NCBI GenBank assembly: GCA_947505055.1
Contig: CANNLO010000061.1
Location: 1-18,778, forward strand
DNA from: Methylococcaceae bacterium
Lineage (GTDB): Bacteria; Pseudomonadota; Gammaproteobacteria; Methylococcales; Methylomonadaceae
Reading direction: 5' to 3'
Length of the DNA: 18,778 nt
A model generated the notes under the pieces. The model was given only the letters and a program-made list of their open reading frames with translations. It searched no databases and was not told the origin of the DNA. This document shows, piece after piece, positions 1 to 7,502 of the stretch (position 1 is the first letter of the stretch; each line of letters starts with the position of its first letter). The position numbers and the translations under genes are program-made.

Positions 1-1
1 T

Positions 2-871
2 GATACTTTGTACCGTCATGCCGCACGTTTGATTAACCGGGCCGGAGTGATTCCCGCGCCTTGCGACGCGGTCGAAGGTCTGGAACATTTTGATAAGGTC
101 GTCGACATTGATCAAAGTCCGATTGGACGAACGCCACGCTCGAATCCGGCCACTTACACCGGCTTGTTTACGCCGATTAGGGAATTGTTTTCAGCCACCC
201 CCGAAGCCCGTTCACGCGGCTATACACCGGGACGTTTCAGTTTTAATGTCAAAGGCGGGCGTTGTGAAGCCTGTAAAGGCGATGGCGTCATTAAAGTTGA
301 AATGCATTTTTTGCCGGATATTTTCGTGCATTGCGATAACTGCGCAGGTAAACGTTATAACCGGGAAACACTGGAAATTCGTTATAAAGGCAAGACCATC
401 AATCAGGTTCTGAATATGACGGTTGAAGACGCAGCGCTGTTTTTCAGTCCGGTGCCAACGCTGGCCCGCAAACTTCATACTCTAGTCGAGGTTGGTTTAA
501 GTTATATCACCCTGGGGCAAAATGCGACGACCTTGTCCGGCGGCGAAGCGCAGCGGGTGAAGCTTGCCAAGGAACTATCCAAACGCGATACGGGCAAAAC
601 TTTATATATACTTGATGAGCCGACCACCGGCCTGCATTTTCATGACATCAAGCAATTATTAACCGTATTGCATACCTTGCGTGATCACGGCAATACTGTC
701 ATCGTTATCGAACATAATCTGGATGTCATTAAAACCGCAGACTGGCTTATCGACATGGGCCCCGAAGGCGGGGATGGAGGTGGAACCTTGGTTGCTGAAG
801 GCACGCCGAAACAGGTTTCTGAGAATGAAGCTTCGCATACAGGGACGTATTTGAAACGGTTTTTTGAGTAA
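2..871 (+). CDS. uvrA: UvrA excinuclease ABC subunit A, C-terminal part (5' truncated by window edge)
   Basis: This is the damage-recognition ATPase of nucleotide excision repair, which forms the UvrA2B complex in the cytoplasm and loads UvrB on damaged DNA. The open frame enters at base 2 and gives about 289 residues, roughly the last third of a typical UvrA of about 940. Visible marks are the second zinc module (CEAC and CDNC, cysteine codons near 263-343), the ABC signature [15 protein letters not shown] (near 533-577), Walker B with catalytic glutamate ([11 protein letters not shown], near 604-636) and the H-loop VIVIEHN. The reading frame looks intact and the stop is TAA at 869-871. An in-frame TTG at base 8 is internal to the gene and not a start. 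The next gene is convergent, so uvrA closes its transcription unit here. No strong U-tract terminator follows directly. Confidence 0.97.
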   Translation, partial: DTLYRHAARLINRAGVIPAPCDAVEGLEHFDKVVDIDQSPIGRTPRSNPATYTGLFTPIRELFSATPEARSRGYTPGRFSFNVKGGRCEACKGDGVIKVEMHFLPDIFVHCDNCAGKRYNRETLEIRYKGKTINQVLNMTVEDAALFFSPVPTLARKLHTLVEVGLSYITLGQNATTLSGGEAQRVKLAKELSKRDTGKTLYILDEPTTGLHFHDIKQLLTVLHTLRDHGNTVIVIEHNLDVIKTADWLIDMGPEGGDGGGTLVAEGTPKQVSENEASHTGTYLKRFFE

Positions 872-1190
872 GTTTGAAGGCTGATTGTTTTATTTCGTTT
901 GTATGAGACTTTGAAAGGATTTTGCGATGGAATTCCACCCTAGGGTTAAACTGCCGGCTTTATAAATAACCATCCTAATTGTTTCGCAGTGTTCTTAATG
1001 TCTGATATTGCGGAAATAGTATTCAAAAGAAAAGCCACCCGGTTACCGCTTCATCCTGCGCGCCTCACTTTTAACAGGCGGGCTTATCCTGTTAAAAGTT
1101 TTGGTGTTCGGCGCGGTAAACGGGATCACGCCCCCTACTATTTCATTATTTTTTTATAATAAACATGTATTTCTAAAAAAAGTTAAACGA
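872..1190. other. Intergenic region between convergent uvrA and desaturase genes
   Basis: These 319 bases contain no convincing gene. They hold a nested inverted repeat at 1038-1124 (separate entry). There is also an A/T-only pair of seven-base runs: T at 1149-1155 and A at 1175-1181. Read on the minus strand, a T-tract begins about ten bases after the desaturase stop, but no GC-rich stem precedes it, so it is a weak terminator at best. The region is the shared 3' end of two converging genes. Confidence 0.6.
1038..1124. repeat. Nested inverted repeat (palindromic element, possible bidirectional terminator)
   Basis: The inner arms are a perfect 12-base inverted repeat: ACTTTTAACAGG at 1067-1078 and CCTGTTAAAAGT at 1088-1099, with a 9-base loop. 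The outer arms match at 11 of 12 bases: CCCGGTTACCGC at 1038-1049 and GCGGTAAACGGG at 1113-1124. The two repeats are nearly concentric (centres 1081 and 1083). A short T-run follows the inner arm on the plus strand, which would weakly fit a uvrA terminator. The size and nesting would also fit a dispersed palindromic (REP/MITE-like) element. Pairing is read directly; function is inferred. Confidence 0.6.
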
Positions 1191-2291
1191 TCAACCTTTT
1201 GCCATCGGCCTGGACAATTCAAGATCATTAATCACCGGCTTGGCATTGTAAAAAACCCCAATCACTTTCATCCATGCAGGCAACATCGGCATTGTAATAT
1301 GTGAGTAACCGTTAAAGTCACAATACTCTTTAACCAGTTTGCTTAACTCGGGCAACTTGGTGTAACAAACCCCGACAAATAAATGATGATCAATTTGATA
1401 ATCCAGACCTGACATCAAAAACCGTCCATACCAGTTAGTACGAATATTAATGGTTGTCGCTGTTTGTTTTAAAAAGAAATCGGCAGAACTTTGGTCATTG
1501 CTTGCAAAAACCGCCTCGGGTACCAAATGCGAAGCGCCCAGCGTAAAAAACAGAGCGTAGGATAACAAAGCATTTCTTAACAGATAAAACAGCAATACAT
1601 CGGAGGTTTCAAACCAAAGACAGGGCAGCGCTATCCAGAAAATAACATGGAGAATATGACAGCCCAAATCAAAACTATATCTGATGTTTGTTTTATCTTT
1701 ACGCATTTTTCCTAACAGATACGCAAGTCCCTGCCGTTGAATATCAAATGCCAGAAAACCAATCGCAACCGGAAAAATAATTCCTTGAAGATAGCGGTAA
1801 TAAAAACCGTGCAAACCGGGAGTATTATCTTTTTCGCCCTTGATCACCGAAAAGATAGGGGCAAAGTCAAAATCGAAATCATGACCAACAATATTGGGAT
1901 TTTTATGATGAACAATATTGTGTTTGTATTGCCAATAATTAATCGAAAAACCCAGAATGATGACGTTGCCAACATAAGCCAGGACATCATCCAGTCGCTT
2001 ACTGTTGGTACTCGCATAATGCGCCGAGTTATGAGTGTGCGTCCCAATCCCCAACAAACCGAGCAACAACAGAACTGTAGCTAAAAGCGTCAGCCATAAA
2101 TTAGTCGAGCTAATAAATAAAGCAATGCCGACTGCGGCAAATACGACGTGTAAAAACAAATGCAGAACTACGATTTTCGTATCTTTCTTATAAAGTCCGC
2201 GCATTTTTATTTCTTTTTTTAAGGCGGATAGACTGCTCAGGTAAGGTTTATCTTGTGTTATTTCATTGTTGCTTTGTGTAGTTATTTCCAT
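1191..2291 (-). CDS. Membrane fatty acid desaturase (di-iron)
   Basis: A 366-residue integral membrane desaturase that would introduce a double bond into acyl chains using a di-iron centre. The three family histidine boxes are present: HTHNSAH (residues 85-91), HNIVHH (124-129) and QIDHH (299-303). Hydrophobic segments lie near 38-60, 66-84, 105-118, 170-182, 208-225 and 232-252. The Q-x-x-HH third box resembles front-end (delta-6-like) acyl-lipid desaturases, but no N-terminal cytochrome b5 domain is present. Electrons must therefore come from a separate carrier. It ends convergently with uvrA and follows the mfnE-like gene by 131 bases. The leader is pyrimidine-rich with no clear Shine-Dalgarno sequence; ATG at 2291 is the first start in the frame. 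Regiospecificity cannot be assigned from sequence. Confidence 0.9.
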   Translation of the reverse strand: MEITTQSNNEITQDKPYLSSLSALKKEIKMRGLYKKDTKIVVLHLFLHVVFAAVGIALFISSTNLWLTLLATVLLLLGLLGIGTHTHNSAHYASTNSKRLDDVLAYVGNVIILGFSINYWQYKHNIVHHKNPNIVGHDFDFDFAPIFSVIKGEKDNTPGLHGFYYRYLQGIIFPVAIGFLAFDIQRQGLAYLLGKMRKDKTNIRYSFDLGCHILHVIFWIALPCLWFETSDVLLFYLLRNALLSYALFFTLGASHLVPEAVFASNDQSSADFFLKQTATTINIRTNWYGRFLMSGLDYQIDHHLFVGVCYTKLPELSKLVKEYCDFNGYSHITMPMLPAWMKVIGVFYNAKPVINDLELSRPMAKG

Positions 2292-2357
2292 CTATATCTT
2301 GTCGGTGGGGGGATTGAGGGAGAAGCAGATATTTTCCACTTCCCTGAGGGGTAGGCA

Positions 2358-2385
2358 ATAATACATTGATTTAACAATAACGCAA
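2358..2385 (-). promoter_or_regulatory. Candidate sigma-70 promoter for the desaturase
   Basis: On the minus strand, TTGCGT (2385-2380) and TATTAT (2363-2358) are separated by 16 bases. The -10 matches the consensus at 5 of 6 and the -35 at 3 of 6. The element lies in the gap between the mfnE-like stop and the desaturase start, about 65 bases before the ATG. This would make the desaturase independently transcribed. Found by eye only. Confidence 0.3.
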
Positions 2386-2422
2386 GACACGTAAGCCTTA
2401 ATGGATGATACTTAGGTCTTCT

Positions 2423-2980
2423 TCATTCAAAATCTTGCGCATTGACAATGCGAATTCTAAACGCAGCTTCCGCAACAAAACCGCAAAATGCTTTATCAAC
2501 AACATTTAACTCTGCAAGTTGTTGCATGCTAAAACCTGGATCGATGAACGCCGACTTTATCAAGATAAGTTCAGATGCAGAAACAGTATGAGCCAACCAA
2601 GCCGACAAACTGTCCGAAGTAATATCCCAACTTGCCGCTACGCCAGCATTGTCGAGCTCCTTAATATCCGGCAACCAAATTACAGTTTTGCCACTGTTTG
2701 ACAAACCATGGATCTCAGCGCTGTTAGTGGCAATAGTAAACTCGGCTTTAAGTCCTTTAAACATTAAGGCCATTTGCTGCATGGCTAAAATCGCCATGTG
2801 ATGAGCAGTGAGATCATCAAAACACCAGTATTGTTGTGCGATTCTGACCTGGTTGGCAAACGCACCACCGCCGGGAACGAGGACCACAGACCGCCCCTGA
2901 TAATTCTTTTCTATTCGATCCAGGCAGTTTAGCAATTGATCAGAACCGGACAAACTACCGCCCAGTTTGATAACAATCAT
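2423..2980 (-). CDS. MfnE-like amino acid kinase (methylofuran biosynthesis)
   Basis: A 185-residue cytoplasmic kinase of the amino acid kinase fold. Visible family motifs are IKLGGS (residues 4-9, with K5), the glycine turn VPGGGAF (35-41), ITSDS (120-124) and LIKSA (140-144). The archaeal relative MfnE phosphorylates aminomethylfuran phosphate to the diphosphate before condensation in methanofuran synthesis. Methylotrophs use the related methylofuran in the formyltransferase/hydrolase complex. Its start overlaps the pabB stop (ATGA at 2980-2977), so the two are translationally coupled. pabB supplies an H4MPT precursor, and mfnB lies at the far end of the window. At 185 residues it is somewhat short for the family. 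It could be mistaken for glutamate 5-kinase, which is longer and usually carries a PUA domain. The family call is firm; the exact substrate is inferred from context. Confidence 0.8.
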   Translation of the reverse strand: MIVIKLGGSLSGSDQLLNCLDRIEKNYQGRSVVLVPGGGAFANQVRIAQQYWCFDDLTAHHMAILAMQQMALMFKGLKAEFTIATNSAEIHGLSNSGKTVIWLPDIKELDNAGVAASWDITSDSLSAWLAHTVSASELILIKSAFIDPGFSMQQLAELNVVDKAFCGFVAEAAFRIRIVNAQDFE

Positions 2981-4356
2981 GGCCGGCTAAATTGTCGCAA
3001 TAAATCCAGCATGGCAGCCGCCTTGTCGAAACTTTCCTGGTATTCATCTTCATCAACCGAATCATTAACAATGCCACCGCCCGCCCAAAAACGAATAGTG
3101 CCGGCTGAATGCACTAGAGTTCTTATGGCAATATTCGTGTCCATGTTGCCATTAAAACCGATATAACCAATCGCGCCGCAGTAGACGCCACGCCGGTTGG
3201 GTTCAAGTTCTTCAATCACTTCCATCGCCCTGATCTTGGGAGCGCCGGTAATCGAACCGCCGGGGAAACAGCTTTTCAACAAATCCATCGCATGCCGATC
3301 GTCAGCCAATAGCCCGGTTATCGTACTAACCAGATGATGGACTGTAGCGTAGCTTTCTACATCGAATAATTTGGGTACTTTGACCGAACCATTTTTACAG
3401 GTTTTACTGATGTCATTTCGGAGCAAATCGACAATCATCAAATTTTCTGCACGGTCTTTTTTGCTGGCTCCCAGCGCTTTAATCTGCTGCTGATCATCTA
3501 AATAATCCTGCTTTCTTGGCCGGGTGCCTTTAATAGGTTTAGTCTCAACAACACCGTTGATAAGCTTTAAAAAGCGTTCCGGCGAGGAACTTAAAATCTG
3601 AACTTCGGGTAAATTAAGATAACAACTAAAAGGCGCCGCGTTTAATTTACGCAAAGTTTGATAAGCAACCCAAGGATCTCCTTGGCAAACGGCAGTAAAT
3701 CGCTGAGCAAGATTTACCTGATAACAATCGCCTTCCTTGAGATAATGCTTGATCCGATTGAAGGCATGGATATAAGTATCCTTATCCATATTAGATTCAA
3801 TCTCGCTGACGACCTTAAAGGAGCCAGCCTTTTCTGGTGGCCTTAATTGACTGAAATGGCTGAGCAAATCTTGCCATTTTTGTTCATCACAGGAACCGGC
3901 CAGATAAGATTGTTGTTGTAAATGATCGACAATAACAGCCCAGGAATAGATGCCCACCGCCATTTCAGCAATATGTTCCGCATCCTCCGCTGTTGCCGGC
4001 AAATGTTCCAACCGGCGAGCCAAATCATAAGAAAAATAGCCGATAGCTCCGCCGTTGAACGGTAAATGATCAGCTAAATTTAAGCCCGGGAATTGTTCCA
4101 ACTGCCGCTTAACCAGATCAAACGGATTTTCAGTTGATTTGATAGTCTCGCCATTAACTGTAATCTTGGTTATTTCACCCTGTGTGACCAGGGTACATAA
4201 AGGCTCAGCCGCAATGATATCGTAGCGTCCTTGTGCACTATGGGGAAAACCACTGTCCAGGAAAACTGCCCAAGGCTGATCTGCGTATACGGAGAAAAGC
4301 TCTGAACTATCAGGGAAATAAGGAAGAGCAGCAATACGTTGAGTCGATGACGGCAT
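2977..4356 (-). CDS. pabB: Aminodeoxychorismate synthase component I
   Basis: A 459-residue chorismate-utilising enzyme that makes 4-amino-4-deoxychorismate, the precursor of p-aminobenzoate. The key discriminator is PIKGT at 274-278. Lys276 is the nucleophile typical of PabB, whereas anthranilate synthases carry PIAGT there. Other family blocks are SSSPERFL (256-263), FPGGSITGAPKIRAMEVI (364-381), CGAIGYIG (393-400) and AGGGIVNDS (425-433). The N-terminal TrpE/PabB domain covers about 1-150. No amidotransferase (PabA) or lyase (PabC) domain is fused and none lies beside it. It overlaps the mfnE-like gene by four bases. In this setting p-aminobenzoate would feed H4MPT as well as folate. The ATG at 4356 has no clear Shine-Dalgarno sequence. 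Confidence 0.95.
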   Translation of the reverse strand: MPSSTQRIAALPYFPDSSELFSVYADQPWAVFLDSGFPHSAQGRYDIIAAEPLCTLVTQGEITKITVNGETIKSTENPFDLVKRQLEQFPGLNLADHLPFNGGAIGYFSYDLARRLEHLPATAEDAEHIAEMAVGIYSWAVIVDHLQQQSYLAGSCDEQKWQDLLSHFSQLRPPEKAGSFKVVSEIESNMDKDTYIHAFNRIKHYLKEGDCYQVNLAQRFTAVCQGDPWVAYQTLRKLNAAPFSCYLNLPEVQILSSSPERFLKLINGVVETKPIKGTRPRKQDYLDDQQQIKALGASKKDRAENLMIVDLLRNDISKTCKNGSVKVPKLFDVESYATVHHLVSTITGLLADDRHAMDLLKSCFPGGSITGAPKIRAMEVIEELEPNRRGVYCGAIGYIGFNGNMDTNIAIRTLVHSAGTIRFWAGGGIVNDSVDEDEYQESFDKAAAMLDLLRQFSRP

Positions 4357-4394
4357 TTTTATGAGCGATTGGTACTGCGGTTTGCATTAACATT

Positions 4395-4464
4395 GTGATA
4401 AATAAAAATATCACTACGAAGACACGAAGCACGCAAAGTCATAGTTCTTTACGTCTTTGTGAGG
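4395..4464. repeat. Intergenic inverted repeats upstream of pabB
   Basis: Two elements lie between the propeller gene and pabB. The first is a 20-base element with perfect 6-base arms: GTGATA at 4395-4400 and TATCAC at 4409-4414, around an A-rich centre. It is operator-like in position, about 40 bases before the pabB ATG. The second (about 4412-4464) has halves built on ACGAAGACACGAAG and its degenerate reverse complement CTTTACGTCTTTGTG, matching at 11 of 18 bases when aligned. Such CGAAGACACGAAG-type palindromes recur between genes in many environmental bacteria, so this copy may be a decayed dispersed repeat. The arms are seen; the roles are inferred. Confidence 0.4.
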
Positions 4465-4470
4465 AAGAAA

Positions 4471-5430
4471 CTATTTCCCCATAAACTGTCCAAAAGCACG
4501 ACTGCCTTGACCGGTTTTAATCGTCGCTATTACTTTAAGTGTTCTTGCATCAAGCACCGAAACATTATTGTCAAACCAATTGGCCACGTATACATGTCGA
4601 TCATCGATATGAGTGCTAATGCCTTCGGGTTTATCGCCCACGGTAATCTGGGCAATTTCCTTTAAGGTTTGCGTATCGATCACAGAGACCGAGCCATCTT
4701 CCTGATTGGTCACTAACAATCGACTGTCATTAAGTGCCAAAGCAGTTGCATAAGGCAATTTATTAACTTTCACGGTCGCAACCGGTTTCATGCTCGCTGC
4801 TTCCAAAACCGTTACATCATCGCTTTTGACATTGGCAACATAAATACGCTCACCCCTGCCATCAATGGTCAGTCCAAACGGATGCTCACCAACCTGCGCT
4901 GTATTCTGCACAGTCATTTTATTCAAATCAATCCTGGACACCGAATTACTGACCCGGTTGGCAACGTACAACCAGTGATTGTCCGGACTAACCACCAGAC
5001 CGGAGGGCGATTCGCCAACGGCTATAGTTTTAAATAGTTGTAGACTTTCTGCATCAACCACAGAAACCGTATTTTTATACCAGTCCGCAACATAAATACG
5101 TTTGCCATCCGCGCCCACCGCAATACCCAAAGCACCATTGCTAATCACAACCTTGGCAATGACTTCACGTTTTTTTGTATCAACAACCGCAAAGCCATTG
5201 GCTTCTGGTGTACTGACATAGAGCTTGGTGCCGTCAGGAGCGACTGCAATTCCGGCCGGTTTACCGGAAACAGAAATAGTATCAATAACCTTGCCCGAGT
5301 CCGTATCAATAACGGAAACACTATCACCCAGTTGATTGGTGATATAAGCGTAGGGCTGAGCGACTGCCGGTATAGCTAAAAAAGCGGCAGCGAAATAAAT
5401 CGCTACCGCTTTAAGGTTCACTTGGAACAT
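4471..5430 (-). CDS. Exported seven-bladed YVTN-type beta-propeller protein
   Basis: A 319-residue protein with a Sec signal peptide (hydrophobic stretch 7-20, likely cleavage after AVA at about residue 24), so periplasmic. The mature part is seven repeats of about 42 residues, each with a Y-V/I-x-N-type strand followed by an S-V-x-V-I/L-D-type strand. Examples are YITNQLGDSVSVIDT, YVADWYKNTVSVVDA, YVANRVSNSVSRIDL and YVANWFDNNVSVLDA. This predicts a closed seven-bladed propeller. Related propellers occur beside PQQ-dependent alcohol dehydrogenase systems, and the upstream partner here is an MxaD-like protein nine bases away. Its start has a good ribosome site (AAGG about 8 bases upstream). 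No catalytic residues or haem-binding CxxCH motif are visible, so it is probably a scaffold or interaction protein. Its ligand is unknown. Confidence 0.85.
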   Translation of the reverse strand: MFQVNLKAVAIYFAAAFLAIPAVAQPYAYITNQLGDSVSVIDTDSGKVIDTISVSGKPAGIAVAPDGTKLYVSTPEANGFAVVDTKKREVIAKVVISNGALGIAVGADGKRIYVADWYKNTVSVVDAESLQLFKTIAVGESPSGLVVSPDNHWLYVANRVSNSVSRIDLNKMTVQNTAQVGEHPFGLTIDGRGERIYVANVKSDDVTVLEAASMKPVATVKVNKLPYATALALNDSRLLVTNQEDGSVSVIDTQTLKEIAQITVGDKPEGISTHIDDRHVYVANWFDNNVSVLDARTLKVIATIKTGQGSRAFGQFMGK

Positions 5431-5439
5431 TGATTAGCC

Positions 5440-6003
5440 TTACTTTTCAGCCAAGGCTTTAAGATTTTGCAAACCCGCCTTCAAGATGGCTGTAACCGCA
5501 GAATTGGCAGCTTCTTCGTTCATTTCTTCCGGTGGATTGTTATTCATGTAAGCACGGTAGTAACCGGCTTTCCAGGAAACTACAGTACTGCCGCCTTGCT
5601 CAGTTAAATCAATGCTGGCTGCATAATTATCTACTGGTAAAGCAGGAACTTTTTCTTCAACACCGGCGTGAGTGATGGTTTTAGCCGTGCTCATTTCAGT
5701 GATTTTATAGGCGTAAGACATTGCCTTATCGTCATGTTTTTTTAATTCTTCGGTAACTGTGCCACCGTCTTTTAAAGTCAAAACTCTAATCGCACCTTTA
5801 GTATTGCCACCCTCAATTTTTGTACTTTTAATACCCGGCAACCAGGACATATCGCCAAAATCTTTAATGATAGCCCAGACTTTATCAGCAGGTGCGTTGA
5901 TGGTGATGTCTTCTTCAACTTTTTGACGCACAGGACCATGAGCACTGACTAGCGAGGAAAAAGAGAACAGTAAAACTGAAATAAATAAAATGATTTTCTT
6001 CAT
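5440..6003 (-). CDS. MxaD-like periplasmic SRPBCC-family protein
   Basis: A 187-residue exported protein. Residues 1-21 form a signal peptide ending LVSA before a mature start at HGPVRQ. The mature domain (about 28-185) has SRPBCC/START-like features: the opening strand EEDITINAPADKVWAIIKDF, SWLPGI near 53-58, and a C-terminal helix rich in alanine and leucine. The family includes MxaD, a periplasmic protein of mxa clusters reported to aid electron transfer between methanol dehydrogenase and cytochrome cL. It has no cysteines. It is first in a two-gene unit with the propeller gene (gap 9 bases), and AAAGG precedes the start. No methanol dehydrogenase gene lies in the window. Family assignment is good; whether it serves MxaF, XoxF or another enzyme is unresolved, so no gene symbol is given. 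Confidence 0.8.
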   Translation of the reverse strand: MKKIILFISVLLFSFSSLVSAHGPVRQKVEEDITINAPADKVWAIIKDFGDMSWLPGIKSTKIEGGNTKGAIRVLTLKDGGTVTEELKKHDDKAMSYAYKITEMSTAKTITHAGVEEKVPALPVDNYAASIDLTEQGGSTVVSWKAGYYRAYMNNNPPEEMNEEAANSAVTAILKAGLQNLKALAEK

Positions 6004-6219
6004 ATTGACTTACCTTTCGGAAACATAAAAAACTAAAACCGCCATTATATGACAACAAGCGACTGCAAGCATCAGCTTAACTGATTAAAATTCTGGAACA
6101 TAAAAATAGATTTTAGATTATTGGATGCATAAGCAAAGTTTCATAGATCAGAAAGCCGTATTTAGAAACAGCAAATTGGTGTAGGAATTCTTAGACGCCC
6201 TACAGCATCTTAAAGTTTG
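6004..6219. promoter_or_regulatory. Leader of the MxaD-like/propeller unit, with candidate -10
   Basis: A perfect TATAAT lies on the minus strand at 6049-6044, placing transcription start about 35 bases before the MxaD-like ATG. No good -35 is visible at 16-18 base spacing, so an activator may be needed or the call may be chance. The rest of the gap up to the RNase D stop at 6220 shows no gene and no strong hairpin. Confidence 0.35.
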
Positions 6220-7377
6220 TTATTTATTTTCAATAATAGCCAGTCGATCAGATTCGATTCCAAGTAACAACTGCCCTTTTATCAGCCCAACCAATTCCTG
6301 CCCCGCCATTTTAAAACGCCAGCCGTGCAGCAAAGGACATTCTTCGTCGTCATTAAACATCAATACTTCAAGGTCCTTACGTGTCGCAAGAATCATTGGG
6401 TTTAATGAATTTTCTTCAGCACGCACTCTGACCAATGCCGTTAAAATATCCAGGATAGCTTCTTGCTGCTGGGTTTTCTTGGCAGGTCTGCCATTTTCAT
6501 TCAAGGGTATCGGCAAACGATTTTTGGCTTCGGTAATTAATTGGCACAATTCTGCGCCATGACGGTTAACCGCCCGCTCATTAATGCCACGAATATCGGC
6601 TAATTCACTGACTGATTCCGGCTGAAGTTTGGCCATGTCAAAAATCATCTCATCACGCAACAGCCAGCTCTTGGGACGATCCTCGGTTTGCGCCAGCTTT
6701 TCCCTCCATCCGGCCAAGGTCTGAACAATTGATAATTGCTTGCCAGTCAGTTTATTTTTACCTTTTATTTTCAACCAGGCTTTTTCAGGCTTGACCTCAT
6801 AAAGATCGGGATTCGACAGGTCTGCAAAATCTCTATCCAACCAGTCGGTCCGTCCCAATTCAGCCAGCTTCTGCACCATCATTTGATAGATTTTGCATAA
6901 ATAAATCACATCATCCGCAGCATATTGAATTTCAGCGTTACTTAACGGGCGCTTGCTCCAATCTGCACGGGTATGCGCCTTGTTTAAGTTAACATTCAAC
7001 AAACTGGAAACCAGCATCGCATAGCCCGGATTCTCCTGAAAACCCAATAACGGCGCGGCTATTTGAGTATCAAAAACCGGTTCGGGAAGTTTTCCTGTTA
7101 ATTGATAAAAAATCTCCAGATCCTGCCTGCAAGAATGAAACACTTTGACAATTGATGTGTCATAAAGCACTTCAAAAAGAATATCCAAAGACGGCAAGGC
7201 AATGGGATCAACACACACTACCCATTCTGGCGTTGCAATTTGCAACAGACAAAATTTGGGATAATACGTTTTCTCCCTTAAGAACTCGGTGTCCAGGGCT
7301 AGCCAGGACTCTTTTTTTATTTGCTCACACAGTTTAGCCAACTGATCTGGTGTATTAATGTATTGAATAGTTGTCAT
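6220..7377 (-). CDS. rnd: Ribonuclease D
   Basis: A 385-residue cytoplasmic 3'-to-5' exoribonuclease involved in tRNA 3' maturation and stable RNA turnover. The DEDDy catalytic set is complete: Exo I LDTEF (D29, E31), Exo II SCRQDLEIF (D86) and Exo III YAADD (Y152, D156). The HRDC domain follows at about 208-285, and a second C-terminal HRDC-like helical part ends the protein, as in the E. coli enzyme of similar length. The gene lies downstream of the small RNA-binding protein gene in the same direction, with a 125-base gap containing a hairpin. The ATG at 7377 has no evident Shine-Dalgarno sequence. Confidence 0.95.
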   Translation of the reverse strand: MTTIQYINTPDQLAKLCEQIKKESWLALDTEFLREKTYYPKFCLLQIATPEWVVCVDPIALPSLDILFEVLYDTSIVKVFHSCRQDLEIFYQLTGKLPEPVFDTQIAAPLLGFQENPGYAMLVSSLLNVNLNKAHTRADWSKRPLSNAEIQYAADDVIYLCKIYQMMVQKLAELGRTDWLDRDFADLSNPDLYEVKPEKAWLKIKGKNKLTGKQLSIVQTLAGWREKLAQTEDRPKSWLLRDEMIFDMAKLQPESVSELADIRGINERAVNRHGAELCQLITEAKNRLPIPLNENGRPAKKTQQQEAILDILTALVRVRAEENSLNPMILATRKDLEVLMFNDDEECPLLHGWRFKMAGQELVGLIKGQLLLGIESDRLAIIENK

Positions 7378-7463
7378 ATAGTTAAACGTGGAGTCATGGG
7401 CAACCGTAAAGTGCTAATGGCATACGGTTAAATGGTTATTTTAGTTTCAAGAATAGACCTGAA

Positions 7464-7490
7464 GTGTATATTCGCTTAAGAACTATACAC
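7464..7490. terminator. Hairpin between the RNA-binding protein gene and rnd
   Basis: GTGTATA (7464-7470) and TATACAC (7484-7490) are perfect 7-base arms. The stem extends inward as TTC/GAA across a single bulged C, leaving a GCTTAA loop. It begins 13 bases after the stop of the upstream minus-strand gene. No U-tract follows on either strand, so intrinsic termination would be weak. An RNA processing or stability role, or an operator for rnd, is equally possible. Confidence 0.35.
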
Positions 7491-7502
7491 CAAGCTGTTA
7501 GT

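Noticed and set aside
1149..1181. T7/A7 stem as a rho-independent terminator for the desaturase
   Set aside because: The stem would be A-U only with a loop of about 19 bases and no GC-rich part.
2303..2357. G-rich tract (GGTGGGGGG, GAGGGAG, GAGGGG) as a G-quadruplex
   Set aside because: Only three separated runs of three or more G occur on the strand, with a long C-containing spacer before the last. A stable quadruplex is unlikely.
2423..2980. Glutamate 5-kinase (proB) for the short amino acid kinase
   Set aside because: The protein is far too short and has no PUA domain, and the context (pabB overlap, C1 cofactor genes) favours an MfnE-like role.
4394..4414. CRP-like operator (TGTGA...TCAC) upstream of pabB
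   Set aside because: The half-site spacing is 12 bases instead of 6, and the right half is incomplete.
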